From Allodiplogaster sudhausi (Eukaryota > Nematoda > Chromadorea > Rhabditida > Diplogasteridae): a stretch of DNA of 64,000 nucleotides. Location of the stretch: contig CALZFC010000001.1 of NCBI GenBank assembly GCA_945643635.1, positions 6,054,001-6,118,000 of the forward strand. Direction: 5' to 3'. A model generated the notes under the pieces. The model was given only the letters and a program-made list of their open reading frames with translations. It was not told where the DNA came from and did no database searches. Numbering within the stretch: position 1 is the first letter of the stretch; each line of letters opens with the position of its first letter. Below are positions 24,530 to 36,219 of this stretch, one piece after another. The position numbers were made by a program, and so were the translations under genes.

Positions 24530-24740
24530 ATTTGAAATGACCGTTGCCGCTCCTTTGTTTTCTCTTCTTCTTGTCCTCTTGTTCATCGATCTCAGTCGTG
24601 CCAGTGCTGATTCAAGCTTTTCGATCTGCTTCTCAAGAACTCGATGGTATGCTCGCTCGATTCCGTTGCATATTATTGCACATTGATCAAAATCAACAGT
24701 GAATTCGGATCAGTCAATTAAAATCAAAAATCAGACTTTT
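24530..24740 (-). pseudogene. Coiled-coil family copy A (internally deleted remnant)
   Basis: The minus strand reads [17 protein letters not shown] with a following 'rrrENKG' tail, the penultimate-exon motif of the tandem family. Only about 50 bases further upstream lies the 'tcaattaaaatcaaaaatcagactttta' sequence that normally marks the region upstream of a full copy. The long N-terminal exon (about 1 kb elsewhere) is therefore missing. This is the left edge of the array. Confidence 0.65.
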
Positions 24741-25541
24741 ATTTAAGATTAAAATAAAATAAAAACACAAGTAAAACAATGAAGAGGTATTTGTCGCTAT
24801 CTCAATTACTGAAAGTTCTCTATCATTGCAGGCAGTTCAATGAAATGGAGGAGAGAGAAAGAGCTAGCATACAGGAAATTCTCTATTTTCTTGCAACCTT
24901 CTCGACTTAGCATTTATAGTTTACTTTTCAATGTCTTTATTTCTCTAAGTAATTAAAGTCATCTCACTGAATTTGTCTACGCGCAACTTTCACACTTCAT
25001 TTTGCCCAGAGAGCTTCAATGTGATAACTACACCGATGTCCTTTTGACAGAAGCGCTATATTCATAGCCTCTCTGCACTCTCTCACTTCTCTGCTCTCTC
25101 TCTCACTTTTATGATCTCTCTTTCTCTGACTTCTCTGCAACCTCTCGAAGGCCTACTTATTTCACTTGTTACTCATTCAGCCAGCTCTGTTATTCCATTG
25201 TAAAAAAAATTTAACCGAGGAGTTGTTCAGAATTCCCTTGACTCCAAGATGTTCACAACGTCACTACAGTGCTTAGAATTGTGAGGAACTCTGTATACGA
25301 TGGTCAACAATTTATTTAAAAAAACACCATACAAAATTATTAGAAGACAAATCAAATGAAAAAAGTAAATCAAAATTTTATATTAGAAAAAATCATTAGA
25401 TGAAAATCGGGAAACATTAGAAGATACATAATTTGAGCAAAAATAATAAATAGAAAAATCGGGAAAAGTTGATGGAAGAAAAATGATCTGATGAAAAATC
25501 ATTAAAAGAAAGATCAGGCGACCCCTTCTCGTAGCGGCATG

Positions 25542-27079
25542 TCAACAGAAGTCGTATTGTGCCTAAGAAAATAATTAAAATTATACAAAATAGACTAGAA
25601 TGTATGAATACAGAATTGAAAAGGAGCTCTCTGCCAGAGCCTATAGAATACGCGCACATCAACGAACAATGAAATCTTTATTAGCGAAATAAAAAGAACG
25701 AACCAGATCTTGTTCTTCCTCGTCTCGTCGCTCTTCTTCAACGCGCATGAACTCGCGACCGATCGCTTTCTCGAGCTCGGTAATCCGCATCCGAAACCGG
25801 TCTTTTGTGTCCATTGAACCCTCAGGGACCTGAACACAAACATGTACCTTTACGGACTGGCTGATGTTGGTTTTAGCCACACGATGGGTGATCTAGCAGT
25901 CGGAGTTCTAATAATAAGCAAGGTAATTGCTCATTGGCGAAATACGCTAATGTAAGCTATTCGTGTATTCTTTCTATACTTTATTTTATCCCTCTACACT
26001 TTTCTCTCTTTCTTTCTGACCTGCTGTCGCTCCTCTGTTATCTCTTATTGTCAGAGACAAACCTTGCTCTTCGTTCTCAGACGTGCTAGTGCAGATTCCA
26101 GATTTTCGATGTGCTTCTCAAGAATCTTCGGTTCTTCATCGTCCACCGGCGCATCAGTTGTCTGAGGGGGACTGCTCATCACATAGTCTCCCATTAAATC
26201 GCGCGCTCTCTCTATCTTTATAGAATTTGCCTCATTTCGTCTTTTTTGGCTATATTTCTCTCTCCACATTATTCCCTCCAAACCTTGATTGTCTTGTCGA
26301 AAAGAAGCTCCTTCTTGGTGACAATCTTTCTGCTGAGTATTGACGTTGGGAACGGTTTGTTCCTTTTCTTCATCACTCTCGCTCGCTTGTTGGAGTGCTT
26401 CGTCCAGCTGCTCTTCCAGCATGTCCAGGTCGACGCGTTCACTTATAGACGGAGTAGAGTGAACAACGATAAGGTAGTATTTTTCGTATTGTTCCGGCAA
26501 GTCTTGCCGCTTAATTTGTTCCAGCAGCTCGATGCCAGGCTTCGAAGCAATGACTTGAGACAGACGCGACTTCTCCTTCTTCATTCCAGTCACGAGCTCG
26601 TTTATTATCTCATCGCGCTTCTTCTCGGCGCCTTTTACAATATCGCGCCAAGCGATTCTGTCCGCTTTCGTAATCATGAATCCTTCGACGTCTTCGAGTC
26701 TATCAAGTGCTTCCTTCAGATCGATCAAGTCACGCTTTGCGCTCGACGACCCGCCCTTTTCGAGACGAGTGAGCAGATCATACTGCGCTTTGAGCACTTC
26801 GCCGGTCTCATACATGCTTTCGGCGCGATCATACAGCTTCCACATCGTCGCAACCGCAGCAATAACGGTAGTGTAGAGTTGCCAGTACGACCACACTCGT
26901 GTGCAGTTCCACCGATCCTGCAGTAGTCGCTCCGCTTCAGTCGTCTTCTCATAAAGGAGTGTATAGTCTGCATAGTCTGGGTAGACGTCATCGTTCTGAA
27001 CAACATTCTCGTGGCTGCGCAGCAGAGTTTCAAGCTCATCGCGGCAGCGGTTCATTCGGTCGTCGTCGAACGGCCACAT
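25542..27079 (-). CDS. Coiled-coil family copy B
   Basis: The ATG at 27,077-27,079 follows a GCAAG(A) acceptor context and opens MWPFDDDRMNRCRDELETLL. The long exon runs through DLLTRLEKGGSSSAKRDLID, SRLSQVIASKPGIELLEQIK and EEQLDEALQQASESDEEKEQ. The family intron at about 26,170-26,290 happens to be open. TTDAPVDDEEPKILEKHIEN follows, then the exon at about 25,705-25,830 ([20 protein letters not shown]) and a very short last exon ending at a TGA (25,542-25,544). The protein is about 370 residues, mostly predicted helix and heptad-like, highly charged, with no signal peptide. No known domain is recognised. It reads intact, though the tail is shorter than in other copies. Confidence 0.6.
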
Positions 27080-27254
27080 TCTTGCCTGTGAAAAGATATT
27101 ATAATTAGATTTTTTTTTCATCGCAGTGACCAGCATGCATTTATGAGTGATATAACACATATGATTGACATGGAATTTGGATCAATTAAACAAAGTAAAA
27201 TATTTGACTTTTACTTAAAATTAAAATTAAATCTAAAAAAGGGCTGTTTAGCAA

Positions 27255-27470
27255 GCGGATTAGCTCGCCCTCTCAAGAGAGGACGAGCAACTCAGAATGA
27301 CCCGGACGAAGGTGATTTAGAAAGATTCGCTGTAATTTGCGCCGCCTCCTTTCGAAGAGCTTCTTAAGAAGGTGTGGACGACGCGTGCTAATTTTCAGTG
27401 TCGCGAGACTCCTACTTGCTGGGATTCGTCGGCTTCACATGAGGTCAGAGAGGAGAGGGGAGAACACCCA
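27255..27470 (-). promoter_or_regulatory. Conserved upstream block of copy B
   Basis: Contains the shared core 'cagaatgacccggacgaagg' and, 70-80 bases on, 'gtgtggacgacgcgtgctaat'. Both recur upstream of copies C, D, E, F and G. Frames across the block are not conserved, so I infer a promoter or 5' untranslated exon rather than coding sequence. Confidence 0.5.
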
Positions 27471-27479
27471 ATTAGAACA

Positions 27480-28430
27480 ACATTTATATAACAACATTCA
27501 TATTCATTTGGTGCATTTTTAGAGTATGTTGACTAACGATCGATTCACATACTTTGCATTCCAAATGATAAATATAGTTGATTTTGCTTGTCTCCTTCCA
27601 AATACACAGGTATGAAAACAAGATTCTAATGTAAAAGAACTTCATGTCACTAAAAAATTTGTTGAAATCGTTTCTCATGTACATATGTACATACATACAT
27701 ACATACATATGTAGTATATGGACATAAAGCATAATTCCAGAAAACAAATATTTTCGATTTCTAGCTGACAATGCAGCATATCTGATGAAAGAAAATCGCG
27801 CAGCAAAAAATGGTCTACACATTATAAACATGAAATAGCGGTATCGGAATCACCCTAGAAAGTAAAGGAAAAAATATATATTCGCTTGCCCTCATCGTTT
27901 ACTTCTTTTATTTATACAAAAATTGAAAAAAGTTGTCAAGTATACCCAAACTGAACTAAAGATTAATGTTGGGAAACGGAAATATTCCATAAGTTAGAGC
28001 ATTTCGTCAATGGTACACCTCGGACTGGATACGGTAGTGGTTGTAGAGAACGAATTCTTCTTCTGGTCCGTGGTCAGCAAGCATAGTCACCTTTTCGGTT
28101 CATGCATTCTGCTTCCGATGTTCGCCATCCATTGCTTCTGCCTGTTCGTAATGCCCTACCATTAATTACACATACTCAGCGAATGTTTCATTTTATTTTT
28201 ATTTTGTTTGTAATGCTGTTATGTAACTTTATTATTTTCTTCCTAATTGCAACATTGATATGTTAAAGCAAAAAATATTCTCTTGTTATCTTCGAGCTGA
28301 CTTCGTGTTCCATAGTAATTAAAGTTATCTCACTGAATTTCACTGCGCGCACAAATCTCACACATTGAGATATGTCTGAACCTACACCCATGTCCTCTTC
28401 CAGAAACTTAACGTCACTTCACTGCACTCT
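27480..28430. other. Intergenic, no gene seen
   Basis: AT-rich spacer between copies B and C with short tacata repeats near 27,680-27,720. 28,310-28,400 ('taattaaagt..atctcactgaattt') repeats 24,945-24,980, part of the duplicated unit. Confidence 0.5.
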
Positions 28431-28562
28431 CTCACTTCTCTTCACTCTCTCACTTTTCTACTCTCTCTCACTTCTCTTCACTCTCTCACTTTTCTACTCT
28501 CTCTCACTTCTCTTCACTCTCTCAGTTTTCTACTCTCTCTCACTTCTTCACTCTCTCAAACT
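28425..28562. repeat. Pyrimidine minisatellite, about 36-bp period
   Basis: The units 'cactctctcacttctcttcactctctcacttttctact' repeat about three and a half times with small indels. A shorter related tract is at 25,070-25,135 in the equivalent place near copy B. Confidence 0.8.
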
Positions 28563-28817
28563 CGACTTTTTTCACTTGTTACTCATTAAAATGAGCAGTA
28601 ATTTATTCAGAAATCTTTTGAAATCATTATAATAAAATTATTCAAGAATATACTATTAGAAGAAAAATCATCAGAAAAGCTAGAAGGTGAATTATTTGAA
28701 GCAAAACCATTAGTAGCAAAATCATTAGAAGATAAATAATAAGAAAAAATCATTTTGAAAAAAAATTTTTTGAAGAAAAATTAAGAGATGAAAAATCGGG
28801 AAAAATTAGAAAAGAAA

Positions 28818-29305
28818 TCACTTAAAGAAAAATCGAGAAAAAGTAGATAGAAGAGAACTCATTTGAAGACAAATCATTAGAAGAAAAATCATGCCGCCGC
28901 TCTCTGCGACATGCCAATAGAAGTCGTGTCGTGCCTTAGAAAAATGATTAAAATTATATAAAATCAACTAGATAGTCTGAGTATAGAAGTAAAAATGCGC
29001 CGAATGCCTAAAAAGAATACAGCCACATCAACTATCAAGAATTTTTATATGTATCAATAAAAGAGTAATTCAAAACATTAACCAGACGAATCTGGTCTTG
29101 TTCTTCCTCGTCTCGTCGCTCTTCTTCAACGCGCATGAACTCGCGGCCGATCGCATTCTCGAGCTCGGTAATCCGAATCCGAAGTGGATCATTCATGTCC
29201 ACTGAACCATCAGGGACCTGAACACAAATGCATTCACTCACTGGCTGATGGTGGTTTCAGCCTGTCGATGGTCGATCTAACAACGGGTTTGCTAACCAAT
29301 GGTCT

Positions 29306-29342
<37 letters not shown>

Positions 29343-30224
29343 GTCTCACTATTCGAATCTCATTCCTTCTCGCACTGTGCACTCTCATTCTCTTACCTGC
29401 TGTAGTTCCTTAGTTCTCTCTTCTTCTTGTCCTCTTCCTCGCTCGTCGACCCCCTTGCTCTTCGATCTCAGACGTGACAGTGCAGATTCAAGCTTTTCGA
29501 TATGCTTCTCAAGAAACTTGTGCGCTTCAATTGCCTCATCAAGTTGTTTCTCCAGCGTGTGGAGGTTAAGGTAGATTTTGTACCAGTTAGGCGGCGCCTT
29601 AAAGCCATCCAATAGATTAATAAGACAGTTGTATTGTTCTTTCAGTTCGGGCAACTTTTGGCGCTTAATTTGTTCGAGAATATCGATGCCAGGTTTCCCA
29701 GCAATGACTTCTGACAGACGGGTTTGCTCCTTCTTCATTGCCGTCACTAGATCGTGTGCAATATCGTTGCGCCTCTTTAGGATAGCATTGACCACGCGGA
29801 AGTCCTTCTTATTCACAAACCATCCTATTTCTTCTAGCTTAGCAATTGCTTCGTTCAGATCGATGATGTCACGCATACATCCAGATGATTTGCCATTCTG
29901 TAGACGAGTGAGCAGATCGCGCTGCTGGTCGAGCACTTCTCTGGCTCGATCCCACTTGGCAGCGCGAGCACGTAGCTTCTCCAGCGCGGCTTCACCTCTC
30001 CTGGCAATATATTTGAGCTCCTGGTACGAGTGAAGGCAGCTGAAGGACAGGAATCTATTGAGGATTGCTCTTGTTTCTTCCGTAATCATGACGAGCTCGC
30101 GGATAAGAGACGCGTCCGGGTAGATGTCGTCGTCCTTCAAACTGCGCAACATGCGTAGCACAGTTTCGAACTGATTTTGGCAGGTATTATTCGCACGTTC
30201 GGCGGAACTTTTGTAATCCTTCAT
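28818..30224 (-). CDS. Coiled-coil family copy C
   Basis: The ATG at 30,222-30,224 opens [20 protein letters not shown]. One open exon of about 830 bases continues through [40 protein letters not shown] and [20 protein letters not shown] to a GTAAGA donor near 29,400. The next exon (about 29,088-29,218) reads [40 protein letters not shown]. The last exon begins after an acceptor near 28,935 and ends at TGA 28,818-28,820. No disabling change is seen. The predicted product is helical coiled-coil, about 360 residues, function unknown. The hydrophobic last 25 residues overlap an AT-rich repeat and may be accidental. Confidence 0.65.
29307..29345. repeat. (CT)n microsatellite in copy C intron
   Basis: A pure CT run between the last two large exons of copy C. 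CT tracts occur at the matching intron of copies E and F (37,430-37,445; 43,256-43,275). Confidence 0.9.
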
Positions 30225-30253
30225 GAATGATTGCCTCTGAAAATATTGAAAAT

Positions 30254-30260
30254 TATATAC

Positions 30261-30337
<77 letters not shown>

Positions 30338-30340
30338 GAC

Positions 30341-30378
<38 letters not shown>
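30254..30378. repeat. (AT)n / tatgta microsatellite upstream of copy C
   Basis: About 120 bases of AT dinucleotides interrupted by tatgtaga and tatctata, followed by (ATA)n to 30,396. It lies in the presumed first intron of copy C. Other copies have short tatgtacata repeats at the same place. Confidence 0.9.
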
Positions 30379-30391
<13 letters not shown>

Positions 30392-30547
30392 AATAAGCGA
30401 TGACAAAGAAAGTTCGCTTGCGATCCACATATTACATGCATACAAATATCCGATCATAACATCAGCGCTACAACTTTGACTTTGCATCACTTAATGAAAG
30501 TAAAATATCTACTTTTATTACAATAAAAAATTAAGAAAAATAAAACA

Positions 30548-30765
30548 CAAGGAATGCAAGGACGAAGAAGAACTTTTCGCATAGCTTGAAAGGACGATAA
30601 ACTCGGAATGACACGGACGAAGGTGACGGAGGGACTTTCGCTGTAATTAGCGCCGCCCCGTTTCGAAGAGCTTCTTAACAGCGTGTGCACGAAGCGTGCT
30701 AATTTGGCCAACCGTGAGATCTCTGACTTGCTGGTAATCGTCGACTTCACGAGAGGGCACAGAAA
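30548..30765 (-). promoter_or_regulatory. Conserved upstream block of copy C
   Basis: Contains 'cggaatgacacggacgaagg' and 'gtgtgcacgaagcgtgctaat', matching the other copies. An 87-codon open frame on the minus strand here is not kept in other copies, so it is treated as noncoding. Confidence 0.5.
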
Positions 30766-31046
30766 TTTTGACCATTCGTAATAATAGACTCGTTGTCTTC
30801 ATTTCATCATTTCCATCGTAATTTTCCTTCTCTCCTTTTCTCTATCTCTTTTTTTCCATTTCTACATATTTCTTCTCAGTCTCCCTCTCTTTCACTCTCC
30901 TTATCTCGTTTTCTCTCACTCTTTCACTCTCTCTCTCTCTCTCTCTTTCTCTTTGTGGATTTCACCCTCAAAAATCATTAAGGCTTAAAAAATTAAGCGA
31001 TGAAAAATCGGGAAAAAACTCAGAAAAGTAATCACTTGAATTAAAC

Positions 31047-32721
31047 TCATTCGAAGAAAAATCGAGAAAAAAATAGATTGAATAGAACTCATTTGAAGAA
31101 AAATCAATAGAAGTAAAATCAGGCCGCTGCTCGCTGCGGCATGCCAATAGAAGTCGTGTCGTACCTAAGACAACCGATTAAAGTTATATAAAATAACTAG
31201 ATAGTCTGACTATAGAAGTAAAAATGCGCCGAATGCCAAAAAGAATACGGCTACATCAACTATCAAGGAAAGGTCTATAAAAGAGTAATACAAAAAACAT
31301 TTACCAGATGAATCTGGTCTTGTTCTTCCTCGTCTCGTCTCTCTTCTTCGACGCGCATGAACTCGCGGCCGATCGCATTCTCGAGCTCGGTAATCCGTTT
31401 TCGAAAGGGTTCATTCGCGTCCATTGCATGATCAGGGACCTGAAAAGAGCCAGTCGATCGTCGATCTAATAGAGGCATTGCTAACTAAGCAATGGATAAA
31501 CAATCAGAGAAAAAAGGAAAACTATTTGTGTACCCCTGTCGGTCACTTCTCCTTTTTGCAATATCACTCCCTGACCAACTACACCTTTCTCTACCTCTCT
31601 GTTCGAACTGCATTCTTTCTCCCTCTCAAACCTGCTGTCGCTCCTCTGTTCTCTCTTCTTCTTGTCCTCTTCCTCGCTCGTCGACCCCCTTGCTCTTCGA
31701 TCTCAGACGTGCCAGTGCAGATTCAAGGTTTTCGATCTGCTTCTCCAGAAACATTCGCGCTTCATCGTCCACAAGAGTATCCGATGGCTAAAGGAGATTA
31801 CACATCACATCGTCTCTTATTTTGTCGCGCGCTCTCTCCATTTATACAAGATATATTTGCTTCTTTTCCTCTTTTTCGCTATATATCACTCCCTCTTCAT
31901 TCACTGTAAACCTCTATTGTCTTGACGAAGATCAGCTGCCCTTGTTGGGGACCATCGTTCGGCTGAGTATTGATTGTCAGAACAGCTTGTTCTTTTGCTT
32001 CATTACGTCCGCCCGTTTGTCGAATTTCCTCATCCAGCTGCTCTAATAACTTGCTGAGGTTGACTTCGTACCATTCATGCGGAAGTTCAGAAGGAGGCCA
32101 GTAATGCATAATAAACTTGTATTTTTCTGCCAGTTCGGGCAACCCTTGCCGCTTAATTTGTTACAGAATCTCGATGCCAGGTTTCGCATCAATGACTTGA
32201 GACAGACGCGATTGCTCCGTCTTCATTCCAGTCACTAGATCGTTTTTAATCTCGAAACGCCTGTACGCGACCTCTTGGATGGCGTAGCGCAATTTGACTT
32301 TGTCCACGTTGCAGTTCTCGAAGCTACGAATCTCTTCGAGCGTAGCCACTGCTTCGTTCAGATCGATGACGTCACGCTTATATCCCGAAGACCCGCCACG
32401 GGTGATCAGATCGCGTTGCTCCTCGAACACTTCTTCTGCCTGATGGTGAGCACGGAGCGTGTTCAGCGCGACCTCGGCAGTCAAGGCGACATTTTCCAGA
32501 TTCTTGTACTGCAGGCTGTAGCTTCGTGATTCTTGCAGTAGCATCCGCGCTTCAGCCGTCATCTTTTCGAGCCCGCAGGTGAGGATAGAAAAGATGTGCT
32601 CGCTCTGCATCACATCCTTGTTGTTGTCGAGTATAGCTTCAAGTTTAAGCCGACACTGAGTCATTCTATAGGTCAGGCTCCATCTCGTATCGAAGTCGCT
32701 GCCACTGTCGTTGAACGCCAT
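31047..32721 (-). pseudogene. Coiled-coil family copy D (nonsense codon)
   Basis: The ATG at 32,719-32,721 opens MAFNDSGSDFDTRWSLTYRM. The family blocks DLITRGGSSGYKRDVIDLNE and SRLSQVIDAKPGIEIL follow. A TAA at 32,161-32,163 replaces the Glu codon of the conserved ILEQIKRQ motif. Beyond it the frame resumes without shift (QIKRQGLPELAEKYKFIMH, EEQLDE..), then the exons SDTLVDDEARMFLEKQIENL (about 31,645-31,790) and [20 protein letters not shown] (about 31,305-31,435). One base change therefore stops an otherwise well-kept copy, suggesting recent loss or a stop-tolerant truncated product of about 190 residues. Confidence 0.65.
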
Positions 32722-32904
32722 GCCTGTTAAAATATCCAATTTATGTATGTGTATATACATATGTAAATATGTACATATGTATGTATAAGTGATGGCAATG
32801 AAAACTCGCCTCCGTTCCTCTTTGTATGTACACACGCTTGATTCATTTAATTTAGATCAATTCAATCAAAGTAAAATATGACTTGAAAGAAAACATAAGG
32901 AATG

Positions 32905-33125
32905 CAAGGACGAAGAGCTATCTATTTGTTGCTCGCCAGAAAGGACGATCAACTCGGAATGACCCGGACAAAGGTGACGGAGGAAAATTTGCTGTAATTA
33001 GCGATGTTCCTTTCGAAGAGCTTCTTAGGAGGGTGTGGAAACACGCGTGCTAATTTGGCCAATTGCACGATCTCTGATTTGCTGGGAATCGTCGACTTCA
33101 CACGAGGGCAGAGCTATTTCAACCA
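32905..33125 (-). promoter_or_regulatory. Conserved upstream block of copy D
   Basis: Contains 'cggaatgacccggacaaagg' and 'gtgtggaaacacgcgtgctaat' at the same spacing as in the other copies, although the gene below it carries a nonsense codon. Confidence 0.5.
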
Positions 33126-33129
33126 TTCG

Positions 33130-34190
33130 AAAAGATGACCATTGCCTTGCTCATGGTCAGGAGCGGTCTTTCTGCCTCTCTTTGCAATTTTAATCGCTTT
33201 GAGTACACATCTTCAAAACGATATTCGGCTATAACTTCAAAATTTCAATGATTCGCCGAAGGCTTTTTTTTCTATGCTAATTGTAAGAAAGCGGGTTGTG
33301 TTCTCTCTTTCCACGTTGCTCTTCGTAGCACGATTTACTAAAGTACTTCCTTATTTGACTACATAGCAAGGTTGTTTAATTGTTTCTCAAACCAATTTGA
33401 AATGCCAAGTTGAGAGGTGGTGGAGGTGGAAGAGTATTACACCTTATTAGCCTCCTGATCAGAAGCTTAAAGACACAATGAATGAAGAGATATTTTTTGG
33501 TTATTTGTGAAGATTGAGAGACAGATTGGGGGAACGTCAGGTGACAAAAAATTGAGAATTATTAGTATTACTTGTGATTTCTTTTCTTTTAGTCAACCCC
33601 AGGCCGGAAGCCAAAAAGACGGCGTTTATATTCGCGCAGGGAGCGCGAAGAATAGCTCCCATCTGATCCCCTGAAAATTGCACTTATTTTATCACCGAAT
33701 TGCACTTAACCACGTTAAATGACCCTCGAACTATGCATCAAACATAAATAAGAAGTGTATTTCTTATCGAATTATTAAGTTTCTACACTGCACTTTACCC
33801 ATTTCGCCATATCGCATATGTAAGAAGTATCCTCGTTTACAAATTGCAAATAATAAGACAAAGGCAATTCATGAAAAATCAATGCATTATGCACGAAAAG
33901 TCGAAGAATTCATGCACCATTACTGTGCTTTACAAAGTTGTCGCAAACTTTCAGAATGTGAAAGGTTCCCACTTCACATTTTTTCTTCAGCCACAACAGG
34001 TCGGGTCTCGCTTTCGCTGTTACATCTACTTTCTATCTCTTCATTTCCTAATAGTTTTCGTTTAAGATGAAAAAAAATTTACATTATTGTGATACAACGG
34101 TTTTTCTGGGTAAGATATCTTTTATAATTATTTATTATCAATTTAAGAACTTAAACTATGTTTTCATTCAGCGACTTGCTCTCATTCTCA
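33130..34190. other. Intergenic spacer
   Basis: No supported gene. 33,590-33,660 ('ggccggaagccaaaaagacggcgtttatatt') resembles 51,970-52,030, another sign that spacers were copied with the array. Confidence 0.45.
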
Positions 34191-34196
34191 ACAAAG

Positions 34197-35861
34197 ATGG
34201 CTGCGGAAAAGGGAGCAAAGACTCTTCCGCCCGCAGCAGTTCCTCCAATGCACCCAGCCGCTTCTCTAATGCGCCGCCTGTGCCACAGTGGAGAGCATCT
34301 TCTCCCGGACGGGTAAGCAGAAGAAGAAGAAGAAGAAGAAGAAAAATAAGCAGAAAACTCACCATCAACTTTGAATTCGCATGCTCGTATTTTTATCGCT
34401 GCAATAAAAAATAGCATCGCAGTCAATTGTGATTTGGAAACAAAACGAGTCATTTGAGCATTATTTCAGGAATGAAATCAGTCGAATCAAGTTTCGAATG
34501 CCTCCTTTTTAGCATAATCTAAATAACTTTTAGCGGCCGCCAATTGAGCAACTAATGCAAATAAATAAGGCCATGCATGTTTAAAGATATTTTTTGACCC
34601 GTGAAATAAAACACGAGAATGCCAGCTTTCACTCAGGGTGAACGCGGCAATTCGAATCAGTATTAATTATTTTTCGGTTATAGTCCTCCTCTAACTAAGC
34701 TTTTTTGTTATCTCAGGCCGATCACTGCTGAGGAGATTTTGGAGCGCGGACGCATTACGAGCGACGGTCTCATCAGCTACGACATCTCCTTCCTTGAGGT
34801 CTTGGAGGAAAAGCCAAAGAGTTGGGTGGGGAGAAGGCTACTGCAAGGCGACGTCCTATAAAGAATTTCTTTTTAACCGATTATCGATTGAATCTTCCAA
34901 TCGATTGATATGGCTTTTTTGTAAAACTATTTGCAAAATAAATAAATTTTATCATTTTGAGAACAACGCCGACTTCACGCCGGTCTTCTGCACGTCCCTC
35001 GCAATGACGCCGTCCGAACAAAGCATCGTATCCAAGGGCGCACCCGAGAACCGTCGTGTTTCGCCGCAGCCGACGCAGCAGCCAGCCGAGGAAGAGAGCA
35101 AGAAAGAGACGGAGAAGGAGAGCAAGAAAGAGACGAAGGAGAGCAAGAAAGAGACGAAGAAGGAGAGCAAGAAAGAGACGAAGAAGGAGCGCGGGCATGC
35201 GAAGAACGGCAACTCATGCGGCCTCACGAGGTAATTAAAACAAGTTACAATAATTATCGCAATAATTACTTGCACGTACATAATGACAATATTGTATAGC
35301 ACTACGCGTTACAATATCATAATAATTGCAGCTTCTCCGAGGGCACATTCCGCATCTGTCAGGTTCGTAGCTGAGAAAAGAATCAGTATGATATGCTGAG
35401 TTTTCGCTGGTGGCACTTGCGCAGAGTTGTAATATTTTTTAAGCAAAGATTTTGAGCTGATTTCTTTGAATGCTTTTATTTGTAGTAAATAAGTAATAAT
35501 AATTTTGAATTTCCCGCCAGGACCCATCGCGCGTCCAAGCGGTGCGCGTCTTTCGGCTGGCCGACGGCACCGAGCTGCTCCACTCGGAACTCGTGTGCGG
35601 CGGCGACCGATTCGAGGCGGTCAATCCGCGTGGAAGGCACCTCCTTGAGATCGCCGACAATGTTCTTTTTTTTTTTAATATAGTTGAATTTCCCGGCAAG
35701 AGCCGTTGCATATTAATAAATTTATCTTGATATAATTATTGGCTTAATACGTACTAATAAATTTAAATAATCTACATTTCTATTTTAGTATTTTTTCTAA
35801 TTATTTCTGCCCTTTCCAGCAGACGACGCTTGTCATTACTAAGAACGATAACGAGAGATGA
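34197..35861 (+). CDS. Unknown five- or six-exon gene with Lys/Glu repeats
   Basis: The ATG at 34,197 (AAGATGGC) opens MAAEKGAKTLPPAAVPPMHP. Exon 1 ends 34,312 at GTAAGC. Exon 2 starts 34,717 and joins in phase (GPITAEEILERGRITSDGLI, SYDISFLEVLEEKPKSW). Exon 3 (from about 34,965) reads ADFTPVFCTSLAMTPSEQS and then a tandem ESKKETK-type repeat to 35,231. A small exon (about 35,331-35,360) gives FSEGTFRICQ. The exon from 35,521 gives DPSRVQAVRVFRLADGTELL, HSELVCGGDRFEAVNPRG. A last exon from 35,820 would add QTTLVITKNDNER and the stop. Phase holds across the joins I could test. No domain is recognised. It is the only plus-strand gene inside the array. Confidence 0.55.
34628..34694. mobile_element. 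Short degenerate MITE fragment
   Basis: 'gcggcaattcgaa' followed by 'atttttcggttatagtcctcctctaa' matches, in reverse, one end of the TTAA element at 45,235-45,414. Only about 65 bases are recognisable. It lies in the first intron of the unknown plus-strand gene. Confidence 0.5.
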
Positions 35862-36034
35862 ATGGCGAATAGGAGAAGACTCCCTTCCTCAATCTGCATG
35901 CCTCTTGATGTATAAAGACTGCTGTTCTTTTGGCTCTTAGGCTTGGGTGGCACTTCAACATGAAGTTTTTATCAATTAAATAAATCAAAATATCTGGATT
36001 TTATTTTTTTTTAATTGAAAGTTAAACAAAACTA

Positions 36035-36215
36035 TATTTGTCATTGTTAGAAAGGACATCAAAATTGGAATGGCCCGGACGAAGGTGACGGAGGAAAATT
36101 CACTGTAATTAGCGCTGCCACTTTCGAAGAACGAATTAAGAGGGCGTGGAAGTCCCAATCACGGAATCTCTGACTTGCTGGGAGTTTTCGACTTTACGAG
36201 AGGGCAGAAATAAGA
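36035..36215 (-). repeat. Orphan copy of the array upstream block
   Basis: 'ggaatggcccggacgaaggtgacggagga' and, on the left, 'tcaattaaataaatcaaaatatct' match the upstream blocks of the coiled-coil copies. No coiled-coil gene follows on its left, where the plus-strand gene of unknown function ends instead. The gene it served was probably deleted. Confidence 0.6.
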
Positions 36216-36219
36216 TAAG

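Noticed and set aside
26246..26926. 226-codon plus-strand open frame opposite copy B
   Set aside because: It is the antisense shadow of the coiled-coil exon. Similar antisense frames occur opposite the other copies, and the product looks like Leu/Arg-rich reverse translation.
28425..28562. CRISPR-like repeat array
   Set aside because: Units are contiguous pyrimidine minisatellite repeats without unique spacers, in an animal genome.
30221..30490. Tyr/Ile repeat open frame
   Set aside because: Translation of the (AT)n microsatellite upstream of copy C.
30487..30750. 87-codon minus-strand frame in the copy C upstream block as a first coding exon
   Set aside because: The frame is not kept in the matching blocks of copies B, F or G, which have stops in it.
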